Below are positions 28,147-38,089 of a stretch of DNA of 64,000 nucleotides, one piece after another; the first letter of the stretch is position 1, and each line of letters starts with the position of its first letter. Both the position numbers and the translations under genes were made by a program. Below the pieces are notes generated by a model that was not told where the DNA came from, ran no database searches, and saw only the letters and a program-made list of their open reading frames with translations. Source of the DNA: JBBTCX01 sp964494205 (lineage in GTDB: Bacteria > Planctomycetota > Phycisphaerae > UBA1845); assembly GCA_964494205.1 (NCBI GenBank), contig CAZBRD010000002.1:124001-188000 (forward strand), in the 5' to 3' direction.

Positions 28147-29262
28147 TCACCGTGCCCGCGCCCGTACACGTTCCTTGAATTCCGCCCGCAAAATTGGGTC
28201 GTCTATCTCGATCCGCGCGTTTTGTAGCAGACGATCGTAAAGCTCTTCCATGGCCTTCGGGGCCAGGCGATCACGGATTCGCCGCTCAAGATCGCCGCGA
28301 ACCTCCGCCAGCTCCAATTTGCGTGCGGGTAAGATAGCGTCCAGCTTCACGATATGGAACCACTCCCCGATCCGGATCGGCTGTGAAACTTCACCCGGTT
28401 GCAATGCGAACGCCGCATCTCGGAGAGGGATCGGAACCAGGTCGTCCGATCGAGAAAATGGCGCCATTCTACCACCGGCTTTGGCGCTCCCGGCCGCCGC
28501 GCTGTATCGGGTCGCCAATTCGCTAAAGTCCTCACCCCGCGCAAGCGCCTGTTGCACCGATGACACCGCAGAAAGCGTCGCTACCTGGATGTTTCGTACC
28601 TGGGCGCGCTCTCCGGAAATGCGCTCGAGTTCAATTTGGAGGTCAGCCTCGGAAATGCTGTGCTCTGCATTCACGATCTTTCGAAGGCATGCATTTCGAC
28701 TCATTCCAACCATGAACTCATCGTGTGAAATGTTTCGCTCAGCCAATATCGAGGCAAGCAGTTGCTCCGCACGCGGTCGATCAAATTCCTCGGACTCTGA
28801 TAGCCGTGCCGGGTCGACCAATTGTCGAAGCGTCGAATCGTATTCGCGATCGATATCCGCTTGCGTGATTGAAAGGTTACGTTGGGCAGCCAACTGCTCG
28901 GCTGCGTCGTGGACGACAAGCTGCTCAAGCAAGCCCGCGCCGTGGGAACGTACCAGCAAGCTTGTGAGTCTCGATGTGGGTATGGCCTTCCCGTTGACGA
29001 TCGCAATCGTGGCGCCAACTTCAGCAGCGGCCGTTTGAGACAAAGGAGTTGATGGGGGTCTCGCTGAAACAGCAGAATGGCTATTCGTTTCGCCTGGATC
29101 ACGCTTCTCTGTATGGCGCGGTTCAGATGCTGGCACACCGCTCGATGAGCGCTCTTGCCATGCCTTGGAAACCGACGGCTGCTCTTGAGACTGTGGCGAC
29201 GCACAGCCAGCCAGCAGGCCTCCGAGAACAAGCAATAGTCCGGGGAAAGTGCATTGTGACAT
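28147..29262 (-). CDS. Lipoprotein peptidyl-prolyl isomerase (SurA/parvulin-like)
   Basis: About 371 residues from the ATG at 29262. A lipoprotein signal ends at LLAGC, followed by a low-complexity Ser/Pro/Glu linker. The helical SurA_N-like part begins near IAIVNGKAIPTSRLTSLLV. The rotamase (PPIC) domain is near the C-terminus: GEDFSELATRYSAAAGSAKA, RDAAFALQPGEVSQPIRIGE and WFHIVKLD. It probably helps fold outer-envelope proteins at the membrane. It is the first gene of the run leading to adk, with 114 bases between them. Confidence 0.9.
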   Translation of the reverse strand: MSQCTFPGLLLVLGGLLAGCASPQSQEQPSVSKAWQERSSSGVPASEPRHTEKRDPGETNSHSAVSARPPSTPLSQTAAAEVGATIAIVNGKAIPTSRLTSLLVRSHGAGLLEQLVVHDAAEQLAAQRNLSITQADIDREYDSTLRQLVDPARLSESEEFDRPRAEQLLASILAERNISHDEFMVGMSRNACLRKIVNAEHSISEADLQIELERISGERAQVRNIQVATLSAVSSVQQALARGEDFSELATRYSAAAGSAKAGGRMAPFSRSDDLVPIPLRDAAFALQPGEVSQPIRIGEWFHIVKLDAILPARKLELAEVRGDLERRIRDRLAPKAMEELYDRLLQNARIEIDDPILRAEFKERVRARAR

Positions 29263-29412
29263 TGATCTGACCGTAGCAGGGGGCCAACGTTGCGTCAACG
29301 ATTCGCCTTGCGTTCAACAGGTTTGCCGAATACCCCGATAGCATCGAATGTCGATCAGTAATGACGTCTGGTCCGCATGGGCTTATCATCCTGTTTGAGA
29401 CTGCAGTAGGAT

Positions 29413-30204
29413 TTGAACTTGTTGAACGAAGTTGAAATCACGATTCTTGGAAGCGGAACCTCTCACGGCGTTCCTATGATCGGCTGCCGCTGTCCGGTGT
29501 GCCTTTCTGATGACCCGCGCGACAAACGAACACGAGCAAGCATTTTCATTCGATCGGGGACGACGCGGCTTCTGGTCGACACGTCGCCTGAGCTGCGACT
29601 TCAATGTGTCGCAAACAAGATCGACGCGGTGGATGCCGTGCTGTTCACCCACCATCACGCCGATCATGTTGTCGGTCTAGATGACCTGCGTCGTTTCAAC
29701 TGGCTGATGAAGAAACCGATGCCGTGCTACGGCCAATTGCGCACCCTCGATGCCTTGCGGCGTATGTTCGCCTACGCCTTCGAGTCTGCGCACGACTCGC
29801 CACACAGCCGCCCGGAACTCCAATTGCACGACATTAGTCAGGAGGCGTTTGCAGTCGATGGCTTGCGGGTGACCCCCATCCCGCTCATTCACGGAAAAAC
29901 GGCCGTGCTCGGATTTCGCGTGGGTCGATTCGCCTACTGCACCGATTGCAACATGATCCCTGACTCATCGATGGAATTGCTGCAAGGGCTCGACGTGCTC
30001 GTTCTGGACGCGCTGCGCCGACGCGCGCACCCGGCTCATTTCAACCTTGAACAGGCGGTGGAAGTTTCAACGCGCATCGCCGCAAAGCAGACTTATTTCA
30101 CGCACATTGCCCACGAGCTGAAACACGAAGAAGTTAACCAGGAATTGCCCAAGAACATGGCCCTTGCGTTTGATGGGCTGGTCATCCGTGCCGCCGGCGA
30201 TTGA
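29413..30204 (+). CDS. MBL-fold phosphodiesterase (PhnP-like)
   Basis: About 263 residues of the metallo-beta-lactamase fold. LGSGTSHGVPMIGCRCPVC is the PhnP/RNase-Z-type opening with two Cys in a possible zinc-binding site. The metal motif is LFTHHHADHVVGLDD, and later ligands lie in CTDCNMIPD, LVLDALRRRAHPAHFN and FTHIAHELKHEE. PhnP-type enzymes hydrolyse cyclic phosphate sugars; the substrate here is not proved. No ATG lies near the start: TTG codons at 29413 and 29419 are both possible, and AGG at 29408 suits the second better. It is convergent with the AsmA-like gene. Confidence 0.85.
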   Translation: MNLLNEVEITILGSGTSHGVPMIGCRCPVCLSDDPRDKRTRASIFIRSGTTRLLVDTSPELRLQCVANKIDAVDAVLFTHHHADHVVGLDDLRRFNWLMKKPMPCYGQLRTLDALRRMFAYAFESAHDSPHSRPELQLHDISQEAFAVDGLRVTPIPLIHGKTAVLGFRVGRFAYCTDCNMIPDSSMELLQGLDVLVLDALRRRAHPAHFNLEQAVEVSTRIAAKQTYFTHIAHELKHEEVNQELPKNMALAFDGLVIRAAGD

Positions 30205-30245
30205 GAAGTCAACGGAGTAAACAAACTCCGCCGATACCGAATCGA

Positions 30246-33200
30246 TTATCTTCGGGGCGGAATGACTTTCGGCTTCTTCTTGGTGAACAGGCCACGGATT
30301 TCGTCCGAAATTCCTTTCAGCGGAATCGCGCGCACACTGGGGCGCTGAACCGGACCGGTCACTTGAAACTCGAACAACTCGCGTGTCACGCCTTTGGCCG
30401 CGGCCCCGACTAGCGGCACGTTATCCCACAAGCTTGGACTCGCGTTGATCAACCGCAGGTTCACGCCCTGATCGGGAATGGACAACGTGCCGTTGCCGTT
30501 GAGTTCGAGCGAGTCACCACTCAAGTGAATTCTGTCGAATGTCACTCGGTTGCCTTCAACGAAGAATGAAACTTCGGCCTCGGCCAGCATATCGTCTGAG
30601 CCCACATTCAGATTGATGACCTGGATAATCGCCCACAGAATCGGTAGACGATACAACCTTCCGTTCCGCACATTGACAGCCCCTTCGCCACGCCTCGTCG
30701 AATCGTCGCCGATGATTCCACCCAACGTCAGTGACGCGTCGAGTTCGCCGTTGACATCGACGATTCGTTGAGAAGGGGATTCCTTGTCGGTCCACTTCGA
30801 CGCCAACGGTTGAATGTTCATGCCTCGGAGGTACAGCTGTGATTCATAGTAAGTGCGACCGGCGGACTTGTTCAAATCAAGATTTGCACTGAGGTTGCCT
30901 CCGTGTACCGTCCCAAAGATCTCCGTAATCGTCAGGTTGAAGTTGTCGTTCGATCCGCGTGTGAAGGCCCATCGAGCAGCGGCGTCCTCAATGGGCAGGT
31001 CGCGGAATTGGAGCGACGCGACGGAAACATCACCATAGAGTTGCAAACCGTTCGTTATGGGATCGCGCGTCCCATCAAAGCGAATCACGGCATCTGACTT
31101 CGCTTGCAATTGGGCCTGCGGCAGCCCGGTGCGGTGCAATGTGGCACTTCCCCGGATATTGAACGGCGAAAGACTCCCATCGTCGCGCTTGCGTTGCGTT
31201 ACTTCCACCTGTAGATCCGCCGTTCCTGCAGGTAAGGCAGTATTTCCTGGGTTTTCTGATTTGGAATTTGCCAGCGACAACAAATCCGCTAATGCAAGGT
31301 TCTTTCCCGATACGGCGACTCTCACGCCTTCGTCCGACACCGAGGATAGATTCACGTTCGCCGATAATTCGGCCTGATTCCAGCGAGCTCGTTCCACGTT
31401 GGCCGACACTGAATCATTGTCGAATCCCACGTTGCCAAAGACATTGGCGAACGGAATAGTGCTGAATGGATGCTGGATCGTAGCCCCGGTTAGACGCAGG
31501 TCGCCGTTGTAAGAGAGACCATTTTCATATCCTTCGCGGGAACGCAGCTCGATGTTGAAACTCTCGGTACGGTCAGCGCGCCATGGGCCGATTTTCTCGC
31601 TCCACGCCTGCGGAATGGCTGAGAAAAACGAATCATCGATCGCGAGATTCTTCGTTTCGATCCTGAGCCGATCAACACGCCCCGTATCCGGCTCAAAGGA
31701 GCCGCGCAGTGCAATCGCAGCATCTGCAAAACTCGCACGAAGATCCAAAACCTCAAACAATTTCGGTGTCAGCAGCAATGTTCCCGTAGTGCCTGAAAAC
31801 GAAAGGGGGAGTGTTTCGTGTTGCAGGTTGATGCCGTTCAATTCAAGTGTTGATTCGTGCGTGAGTTTGCCGGTTTCCGCATGGAGAATGATGCGCGTGT
31901 CGGCGTCAAATTGTCCCTTGGGGTTAACGGTGCGAAGCTTGTTGCGGAAGGACTCGGGCAGCGCGGCATATAGCGTTTCGTCAATTTCGACACGCGAGGC
32001 CTTCAGGTCCAAATCAATGTCCTGCAGAACAGAATCATCGACCAGCGCGTGCCCTGTCAGTCTAACTGGGGCGTTTCCACCGAAGCCTGTGATGTCCCTG
32101 ACAAACACTTCGTTTCCATACACGGAAACTTCACCGCTAAGTTCCGAGATAGGGTAGGGGAAATCGACGTACGTCGCCGACACGTCTTCCAGTTCAATGT
32201 CGGTGAGGAATCGCCACGGTTGCGACACGTCGTTCACGCAACCACTCCTTGTCATGAGCAGGTCCACTTTCGCAGTACCCTCGGGGCAGAACTGATCATA
32301 GGAACCGCGGAATTCGTCAGGCAGCGCAAGATAGAGGCTGTCGTCCAGCACTATATTGGCGCCTTCAAATTCAAGGACGCCGGCACCACACCTATTAGGC
32401 TGCGACATCCAACCGTTAGCGCATACGGTGCCCGCGTCGTGCGTGCCGCAGAGTTTGTTCAAGGTGAGGCCGTCGGGTGTATATTCGACGACGCCATGCA
32501 AGTCGCGAACTTCATAAGGAAAGAAGCGGTAGGTGGCCGAACAGCCGTCTGCGGTAATAACGGCGCGAGGTACATTGAGCGGAGCGTCGGTGCCTGCTTT
32601 CTTGTCGAATTCGAGGCTGAGATCGATATTCCCGTTGGGCTTGAACTCGTAATAGATGCGATCGAGTCGTGGAAATCGTCGAAAGAGTCGCGCCTCTGAA
32701 GCTGTGCCATCAGGTGCAGGTCGCGGAATCGCCATGTCGGCCATCTTGATCTTCGCGCTGAGTTCAACGTCGTCGAGCGTTGCCAGCCGACGAGCGGTGC
32801 TTTGCATGTCCGCTTCGACTTCACATTCACTGTCATGAAATCGTCCGGAGAATTTCATGTGAATCGCGTTGCGCAGCAGATTGATTGTGCCCCGTACGTT
32901 TTCGAATCGCAGATACCGTTCACTGGCGGCCACGTCGTTTTCGCTTTCATCAATGGGGATTGACAACGCGGTCTCTGCCAGATCGATCGAAGCATTCGAT
33001 CGCATCTCGCCGTCTTGGGTAAAAATGTTGTAATCTCGCACGCGTACGCGCCCCTCAAGACCCAGCAGATCTATCCACGTGCCTGCCGCGTTGTACTCGG
33101 CGTTGATGGCGATCATGACGGCTTCAAGTGAAATCCACGGCAGGCCGCCAAATGTGTTTCGCAGAGACCCCTCACGGAAATTCAACGTTGCCTGCCCGCT

Positions 33201-33878
33201 GGTAACATCGCCAGTTCCACCGCGCCATACGAGCTCGTAGGCGTCGGCGTCCGTGGATGAAGGCCGGCCACGAATGGAGATGTTGAGCGAATCCACTTCG
33301 CGCTCGTGGTCACCCTCGCGGTACACGACGCGAAACCGTGCTTCGCGAAATTCCAGTGTAGGTTTGTCCTTGGGGGGCTCATAATCACTACGCGATTGGC
33401 CTAGTTTGAACCCCGCGAGGTTGGTGTGCTGATCGGGTCCTTCGCGCACGATCGTACATGTCGGTTGAATCGCCGTGATCGTCTCAATCTCCGGCCGACC
33501 GATCAGCAGCCGCCACGGATAGAATCGCACAGCGAGTTCGCGACATGAAAAGAGGGGCTGGATCTCCTTTGTCCCTCTCGAAGGCTTATCGATCGGCGCA
33601 ACGACTACGTCTCCGCCTCCGTGCTCGATAATCGACACGCGAAAGATGCGCAGCCCATCCCACCAGGAAAATGTCGCTTTCTCAATGACAACGTCGCCGT
33701 TCGCGTATTGTTGGAGGAACTTTTGAACGAGCGGGCGCAGGTAATTTGGATCGGTGTATCGCGTGTACGCAATGGCGGCCACCATGACGAGAAAGAGGAA
33801 TGTGGCGATGAAAAAGCGAACGACGATACGCGGCCACCGCCTGCGGCGAATTGGTTTCGGTTGTGCGTCGGCGTTCAC
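30246..33878 (-). CDS. Giant AsmA/TamB-like envelope protein
   Basis: 1,210 residues. One membrane helix lies near the N-terminus (VVRFFIATFLFLVMVAAIAY), and the remainder is a long, beta-rich periplasmic body. The C-terminal part has the AsmA-like signature (LELNGNGTLSIPDQGVNL and FEFQVTGPVQRPSVRAIPL). The repeated pattern of short beta strands fits the repeating-beta-groove bridge proteins that move phospholipids between membranes, a role inferred from the family. It starts 3 bases after the GT-C gene stop and closes the long minus-strand block that begins with E1alpha. Confidence 0.82.
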   Translation of the reverse strand: MNADAQPKPIRRRRWPRIVVRFFIATFLFLVMVAAIAYTRYTDPNYLRPLVQKFLQQYANGDVVIEKATFSWWDGLRIFRVSIIEHGGGDVVVAPIDKPSRGTKEIQPLFSCRELAVRFYPWRLLIGRPEIETITAIQPTCTIVREGPDQHTNLAGFKLGQSRSDYEPPKDKPTLEFREARFRVVYREGDHEREVDSLNISIRGRPSSTDADAYELVWRGGTGDVTSGQATLNFREGSLRNTFGGLPWISLEAVMIAINAEYNAAGTWIDLLGLEGRVRVRDYNIFTQDGEMRSNASIDLAETALSIPIDESENDVAASERYLRFENVRGTINLLRNAIHMKFSGRFHDSECEVEADMQSTARRLATLDDVELSAKIKMADMAIPRPAPDGTASEARLFRRFPRLDRIYYEFKPNGNIDLSLEFDKKAGTDAPLNVPRAVITADGCSATYRFFPYEVRDLHGVVEYTPDGLTLNKLCGTHDAGTVCANGWMSQPNRCGAGVLEFEGANIVLDDSLYLALPDEFRGSYDQFCPEGTAKVDLLMTRSGCVNDVSQPWRFLTDIELEDVSATYVDFPYPISELSGEVSVYGNEVFVRDITGFGGNAPVRLTGHALVDDSVLQDIDLDLKASRVEIDETLYAALPESFRNKLRTVNPKGQFDADTRIILHAETGKLTHESTLELNGINLQHETLPLSFSGTTGTLLLTPKLFEVLDLRASFADAAIALRGSFEPDTGRVDRLRIETKNLAIDDSFFSAIPQAWSEKIGPWRADRTESFNIELRSREGYENGLSYNGDLRLTGATIQHPFSTIPFANVFGNVGFDNDSVSANVERARWNQAELSANVNLSSVSDEGVRVAVSGKNLALADLLSLANSKSENPGNTALPAGTADLQVEVTQRKRDDGSLSPFNIRGSATLHRTGLPQAQLQAKSDAVIRFDGTRDPITNGLQLYGDVSVASLQFRDLPIEDAAARWAFTRGSNDNFNLTITEIFGTVHGGNLSANLDLNKSAGRTYYESQLYLRGMNIQPLASKWTDKESPSQRIVDVNGELDASLTLGGIIGDDSTRRGEGAVNVRNGRLYRLPILWAIIQVINLNVGSDDMLAEAEVSFFVEGNRVTFDRIHLSGDSLELNGNGTLSIPDQGVNLRLINASPSLWDNVPLVGAAAKGVTRELFEFQVTGPVQRPSVRAIPLKGISDEIRGLFTKKKPKVIPPRR

Positions 33879-33881
33879 ACC

Positions 33882-35165
33882 CTACTCCGAATACCTTCGT
33901 CCGCGAATGACACCTGCCAGCGAAACGACTCCAAAAGCTGCGAACACCGCGATCATCGGAATAGCTCCAAGTCGATATCGAATGCTGCCCACAAAAATCA
34001 TATGTACAGCCGTCAGATATATCGCCGGTAACAGCAGGAACATGGAAATCCGTGCATACACCCCTCTGCGTCGTGCCATCAGGATAACACCAAGCGCCGA
34101 AAGTGTGAACGTCGGAATGGTCCAGGCGGCCGAAACGACACGGGTTCCACGACTTTGAAAACCGGCTGCATTCGGGAACAAACTCCAAGTATTCCTGAAC
34201 TTGGTTATGGCCAGTGAGAGGATTCGCTGTGGATTATTGCGCATCATCATGAATGATTTGTCATGAAAATAGCGGTCGTATTCCACCTCGTCCAGGTTGA
34301 TGACGTCCGGCATCAGTTTGACGTCGCCAAGATTGCTTGACCCGTTCGCCTGCGGGCCGACACCGTCATAGAGCGAGATTCCCCCGCGCGTCGTGAGCCA
34401 TTTCCATGATCCAATGACATTGCTGTTGCGCAAGGCCCAGGGAACCAAAGAACTCACTATGAACAGCAGAGTCAGAATCGCGCCGCGAACAATTCGCGCC
34501 TCGAAAGGGCGAACGACGACGGTAAACGCAATCAACACAGCAATCAGCCCCACACTGGATTCGCGCAGATAGATAAGGACGATGGCCAACGCCGTCGCAG
34601 CAAACCATTCACCACGACCGATTTTCCGATCGGCATCAAGCACCCACGGCAGCATGATCGAGAACAACAACGTGAGGCAAAGACAGAACGGAGTTTCCGT
34701 CAACAGCAAAGTCGAAAAGAACGCCAGAAACGGATCGAAGGCAACTAGCGAACCGGCAATGGTGGCTGCCGGGACACCTCCAACGATTCTCGCGAGTCGA
34801 TAGGTGACCGCAGCCAATGCGCTGCCAAGCACGATGTGTGCAAGTTTGGCGACGACAATTCCATTTGGGAACCAAGCGAACAATGCCAGAAAACCTGGAT
34901 AGAGCGGCATGCGTCCCGCGCGGTGGCCGATCTCATCGCGCAGCCCAAGACCCTCGACAAGATTCGATGCGATCAACCAGTATTGTTGCTCGTCGGGAAG
35001 CTCGATCGCGCTCCAACTTTGACGATTTCTTTGGGTAACAACAAGAACAACGACGCGAACCACCAAGGCAACCGCGAACAAAATCCATGGCCAGGCAGCG
35101 CGAGTCGAACCGCTTTCCGCGTGTTTTCGCAAAACTGTCGAAAAATCAGTTTCCGTCGCTCTCAC
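33882..35165 (-). CDS. GT-C type membrane glycosyltransferase (ArnT/PMT-like)
   Basis: 427 residues with about ten membrane helices. A first-loop acidic motif (LPDEQQYW) and the RMPLYPGFLALF segment are typical of GT39/ArnT-like enzymes that use polyprenyl-phosphate sugars on the outer face of the membrane. The last part is the short hydrophobic tail rather than a large periplasmic domain. It overlaps tilS by four bases upstream and is followed at 3 bases by the AsmA-like gene. A paralogue with the same RMPxYPxxL motif lies at 59724-61496. Confidence 0.8.
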   Translation of the reverse strand: MRATETDFSTVLRKHAESGSTRAAWPWILFAVALVVRVVVLVVTQRNRQSWSAIELPDEQQYWLIASNLVEGLGLRDEIGHRAGRMPLYPGFLALFAWFPNGIVVAKLAHIVLGSALAAVTYRLARIVGGVPAATIAGSLVAFDPFLAFFSTLLLTETPFCLCLTLLFSIMLPWVLDADRKIGRGEWFAATALAIVLIYLRESSVGLIAVLIAFTVVVRPFEARIVRGAILTLLFIVSSLVPWALRNSNVIGSWKWLTTRGGISLYDGVGPQANGSSNLGDVKLMPDVINLDEVEYDRYFHDKSFMMMRNNPQRILSLAITKFRNTWSLFPNAAGFQSRGTRVVSAAWTIPTFTLSALGVILMARRRGVYARISMFLLLPAIYLTAVHMIFVGSIRYRLGAIPMIAVFAAFGVVSLAGVIRGRRYSE

Positions 35166-36598
35166 TCTTCTATTTGTACTTTCAATCGCAGCATTCGGTT
35201 CGTCGCCGACGTGAGTTTTACCCGATCATCGATGCGGTGTCCCACGATCCATATAGGACCATGCTGGTCGCAGATGATGGGAATGCGGTTTCGAACGCTG
35301 CGATCGATTTTCTGATCGATGAAAAAGTGAGCCAGCGCCTTCGCACTCTTCGCCCCCAGCGGATGGAATCGATCCCCTTTGAGGCGGGTTCGCACAACCA
35401 GCGGCTGTTTCACGGTGTCCCAATCGACATAATGAACAAGTCGATCTACGCCACAATCTTCGGGCAAGGATGAATCGGCCGATCGCTCGATCAACTCAGC
35501 GGTCACGGTCAACCCTATTGAAGCAGCCTCAGTTGTGCCGGGAATTTGCAACGGTATCGGCGCATGGTAGGGGAGGACGAGATATTCAACCACTGGTTTT
35601 TTCAAGATCAACTCGTGTCCGCGGCGCATAAACCGCCACCCGCCCGGCAACATGGCCGACCGCGCGACATCAGGCTCCGAAATCAACGACACGACCTCAG
35701 CCATATGTGAGGACGATAGCTTCTTTTCCCGCACGCCCATCGCTCGACAAACGTGTGCAATCACGGCCGTCTGTAGGTACCGGCTCTTGTGACTGAGCGA
35801 CTCCGCATTCAATGAAAATCGCGTCTCACTCTGCTCGATGACAATAGACTCCAGCGTTCGCGCAACGAGATCATCCGTCGACGATCGCAGCAATGCCGCC
35901 TGTTCCGCCAGCCGCAAGAGCGCGCCGTCTGCTTTCGAATTGAGCTCCGCCCGGATAAGTGGAAGAAGATGTATGCGAATCCAGTTTCGTGTCGGTTCGG
36001 TGGATTCATTGCTGTGATCGTATCGATGTTCGATGTTTCTATGTTTCAAATAATCGATTAATTCGCGTCGCGAAACATGCAGCAACGGTCGCTTCAATCG
36101 AATCAGACTTCCCGGCTGCAACGTTCGATCGCGTGGGATTCCCGCTAATCCACGCAACCCCGTACCGCGCAGAATGCGGTGCAACACCGTCTCGGCCTGA
36201 TCGTCGGCGTGATGCGCAACGACGACGGCCTCAGAGTTCGTTTGCAAACAAACTCTCTCGAAAAATTCGTACCGTTCGCGCCTACCACTCTCTTCGACTG
36301 TTTGCGATCTCTCTAGAGCGATTGCCTTCACATCGCGCCGTTCGGTTGTGCATGAAAGAGACAGACGGGCGGCCAGCGCCCGCACAAACGCCTCGTCATC
36401 GTCCGCATCCACTTCGCGAAGTTGGTGATTCAAATGTGCGACGTGCAGATGAAGTTGCCAGCCGCATTGTTGATTTAGTTCGAGGAGCAAATGCAGCAGC
36501 GCCACCGAGTCGGCACCGCCCGATACCCCGACAACCAGCCGATCGTCCTCAGCCAGTAGGTTTTCAGATTTGAGGATGCGCTCGAGGGCGCGGATCAT
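35162..36598 (-). CDS. tilS: tRNA(Ile)-lysidine synthase
   Basis: 478 residues. The PP-loop VSGGADS (residues 25-31) activates the cytidine at position 34 of tRNA-Ile(CAU) before lysine is attached. LHVAHLNHQLREVDADDDEAF, VVAHHADDQAETVLHRILRG and GLAGIPRDRTLQPGSLI are family motifs. The C-terminal region includes the TilS substrate domain (RFHPLGAKSAKALAHFFI). The length is near normal. It starts 11 bases after the E3 gene stop and overlaps the glycosyltransferase gene by four bases. Confidence 0.95.
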   Translation of the reverse strand: MIRALERILKSENLLAEDDRLVVGVSGGADSVALLHLLLELNQQCGWQLHLHVAHLNHQLREVDADDDEAFVRALAARLSLSCTTERRDVKAIALERSQTVEESGRRERYEFFERVCLQTNSEAVVVAHHADDQAETVLHRILRGTGLRGLAGIPRDRTLQPGSLIRLKRPLLHVSRRELIDYLKHRNIEHRYDHSNESTEPTRNWIRIHLLPLIRAELNSKADGALLRLAEQAALLRSSTDDLVARTLESIVIEQSETRFSLNAESLSHKSRYLQTAVIAHVCRAMGVREKKLSSSHMAEVVSLISEPDVARSAMLPGGWRFMRRGHELILKKPVVEYLVLPYHAPIPLQIPGTTEAASIGLTVTAELIERSADSSLPEDCGVDRLVHYVDWDTVKQPLVVRTRLKGDRFHPLGAKSAKALAHFFIDQKIDRSVRNRIPIICDQHGPIWIVGHRIDDRVKLTSATNRMLRLKVQIEE

Positions 36599-36609
36599 CC
36601 AATTCCCAT

Positions 36610-38001
36610 CTACTCAGCCATCATCGCAGCCGCTTCGCCGATCATCTCGGACAGCGTCGGGTGCGGGTGGATCGACGACGCAATATCATGTGCCACGGCG
36701 CCCATTTCCATGGCGAGCACTCCCTCGCCGATCATCTCGCCGACGTGCGCTCCGGTCATGCCGATACCGATCAACCGCTCCGTCTTCTTGTCGAAAATGA
36801 GCTTGGTGAGGCCATCGGTTCGGCCAATCGCCACCGCTCGTCCGGACGCGGTCCACGGAATCTTCTTCACCGTGAAATCGAGGCCTTTCTCCTTGGCTTC
36901 GATCTCCGTCAATCCCGCCCATGCGATCTCCGGGTCGGTGAACACCACAGCCGGAATGCTCCGCGGATCAAACGCGGCGTTCTTTCCCGCCAGTATATCC
37001 GCTAACACCGTTCCCTCATGCAGTGCTTTGTGGGCCAGCATCGGGTTTCCGATCACGTCGCCAATCGCATAAATCTTCGGCGAGGTGGTCTTGAATCCGC
37101 TGTCGACTTTGATGAACCCGCGTTGATCAACTTCGATGCCAGCTTTTTCCAGATTCAGATCGCGCGAGTTCGGCGTGCGGCCAACCGACACCAGCACCTT
37201 GTCGAACTTTTTCGATTTCGGCGGGTTCTTCCCCTCGAAACCAAGCTCGATGCCGCCGCTTACTTCCTTCATGCTCACGACTTTGGTTTCGAGACAGATT
37301 TCTTCGAACTCTTCTTCCAGTCGCTTAATCAGCGGCCGCGTCAAATCACGGTCAGCCCCGGGCATCAACCCCGCAGTCATTTCAACCACGGTGACCTTCG
37401 AGCCAAGTCCCGCATAGACCTGTCCAAGTTCGAGTCCGATGTACCCGCCGCCGATAACGAGCAGCGTCTTGGGAATGTCCGGCAGCTCCAGTGCGGTTCT
37501 CGACGTCAGCACGCGCGGCGAATCGATCTGCACACCTTTGAGCACGATCGACTTTGAACCGGTTGCGATGATGGCACGCTTGAACTTGAGCCGCGCTACG
37601 TCACCGCCTTCAAGCACAACCGTCTTGCCGTCTTCAAATCGCGCCGTGCCGTTGATCTTCTCGACACCGTTTTTCTTGCACAGCATGTCGAGGCCGCCGG
37701 AGAGCTTCTTGACGACCTGCTCTTTCCACGAACGAATGGCTTTTACGTCGAGCTTGGGCTTGCCGAATTCGACGCCCATCTCCTTCGCTTTCGACGCCAC
37801 ATGAATCGTCTCGACCATCGCCAGATATGTCTTCGATGGAATGCAGCCGCGATGCAGACATACACCGCCGAGCGAAGGCATCGACTCCACGATCGTCGTT
37901 TGAATCTTGTTGGCCGCAGCCCGAAAGGCGGCGTGATATCCGCCCGGTCCGCCGCCGATGATGAGAAGATCAGTTTCTTGAGTGAATTCGCCTACGACCA
38001 T
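36610..38001 (-). CDS. lpdA: Dihydrolipoyl dehydrogenase (E3)
   Basis: 463 residues, an FAD flavoprotein that reoxidises dihydrolipoamide with NAD. The FAD-binding GGGPGGYHAAFRAA is near the N-terminus, the redox pair is C48 and C53 (CLHRGC), NAD binding is at LLVIGGGYIGLELGQVYAGL, and the proton relay HPHPTLSEMIGEA is near the C-terminus. All expected residues are present. It is the fourth gene of the pyruvate dehydrogenase block, after E1alpha, E1beta and E2, with an 88-base repeat-like spacer before it. Confidence 0.96.
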   Translation of the reverse strand: MVVGEFTQETDLLIIGGGPGGYHAAFRAAANKIQTTIVESMPSLGGVCLHRGCIPSKTYLAMVETIHVASKAKEMGVEFGKPKLDVKAIRSWKEQVVKKLSGGLDMLCKKNGVEKINGTARFEDGKTVVLEGGDVARLKFKRAIIATGSKSIVLKGVQIDSPRVLTSRTALELPDIPKTLLVIGGGYIGLELGQVYAGLGSKVTVVEMTAGLMPGADRDLTRPLIKRLEEEFEEICLETKVVSMKEVSGGIELGFEGKNPPKSKKFDKVLVSVGRTPNSRDLNLEKAGIEVDQRGFIKVDSGFKTTSPKIYAIGDVIGNPMLAHKALHEGTVLADILAGKNAAFDPRSIPAVVFTDPEIAWAGLTEIEAKEKGLDFTVKKIPWTASGRAVAIGRTDGLTKLIFDKKTERLIGIGMTGAHVGEMIGEGVLAMEMGAVAHDIASSIHPHPTLSEMIGEAAAMMAE

Positions 38002-38003
38002 AG

Positions 38004-38089
38004 GTTTCTTTCAAATAGCGAATCAAGAATAGCGAATTGCGAACGAGGATTACATTGCCACATTCGCTCTTCGACATTCTTCATTTTGG
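38004..38089. repeat. Intergenic repeat-like spacer (E2-E3)
   Basis: The spacer is built of repeats such as AGCGAATCAAGAATAGCGAAT and the CTTCGACATTCTTC motif. The AATGTCGAAT/ATTCGACATT theme recurs in the next spacer (39452-39528) and before the FtsX permease (51196-51232). It may be a short dispersed repeat. Confidence 0.4.
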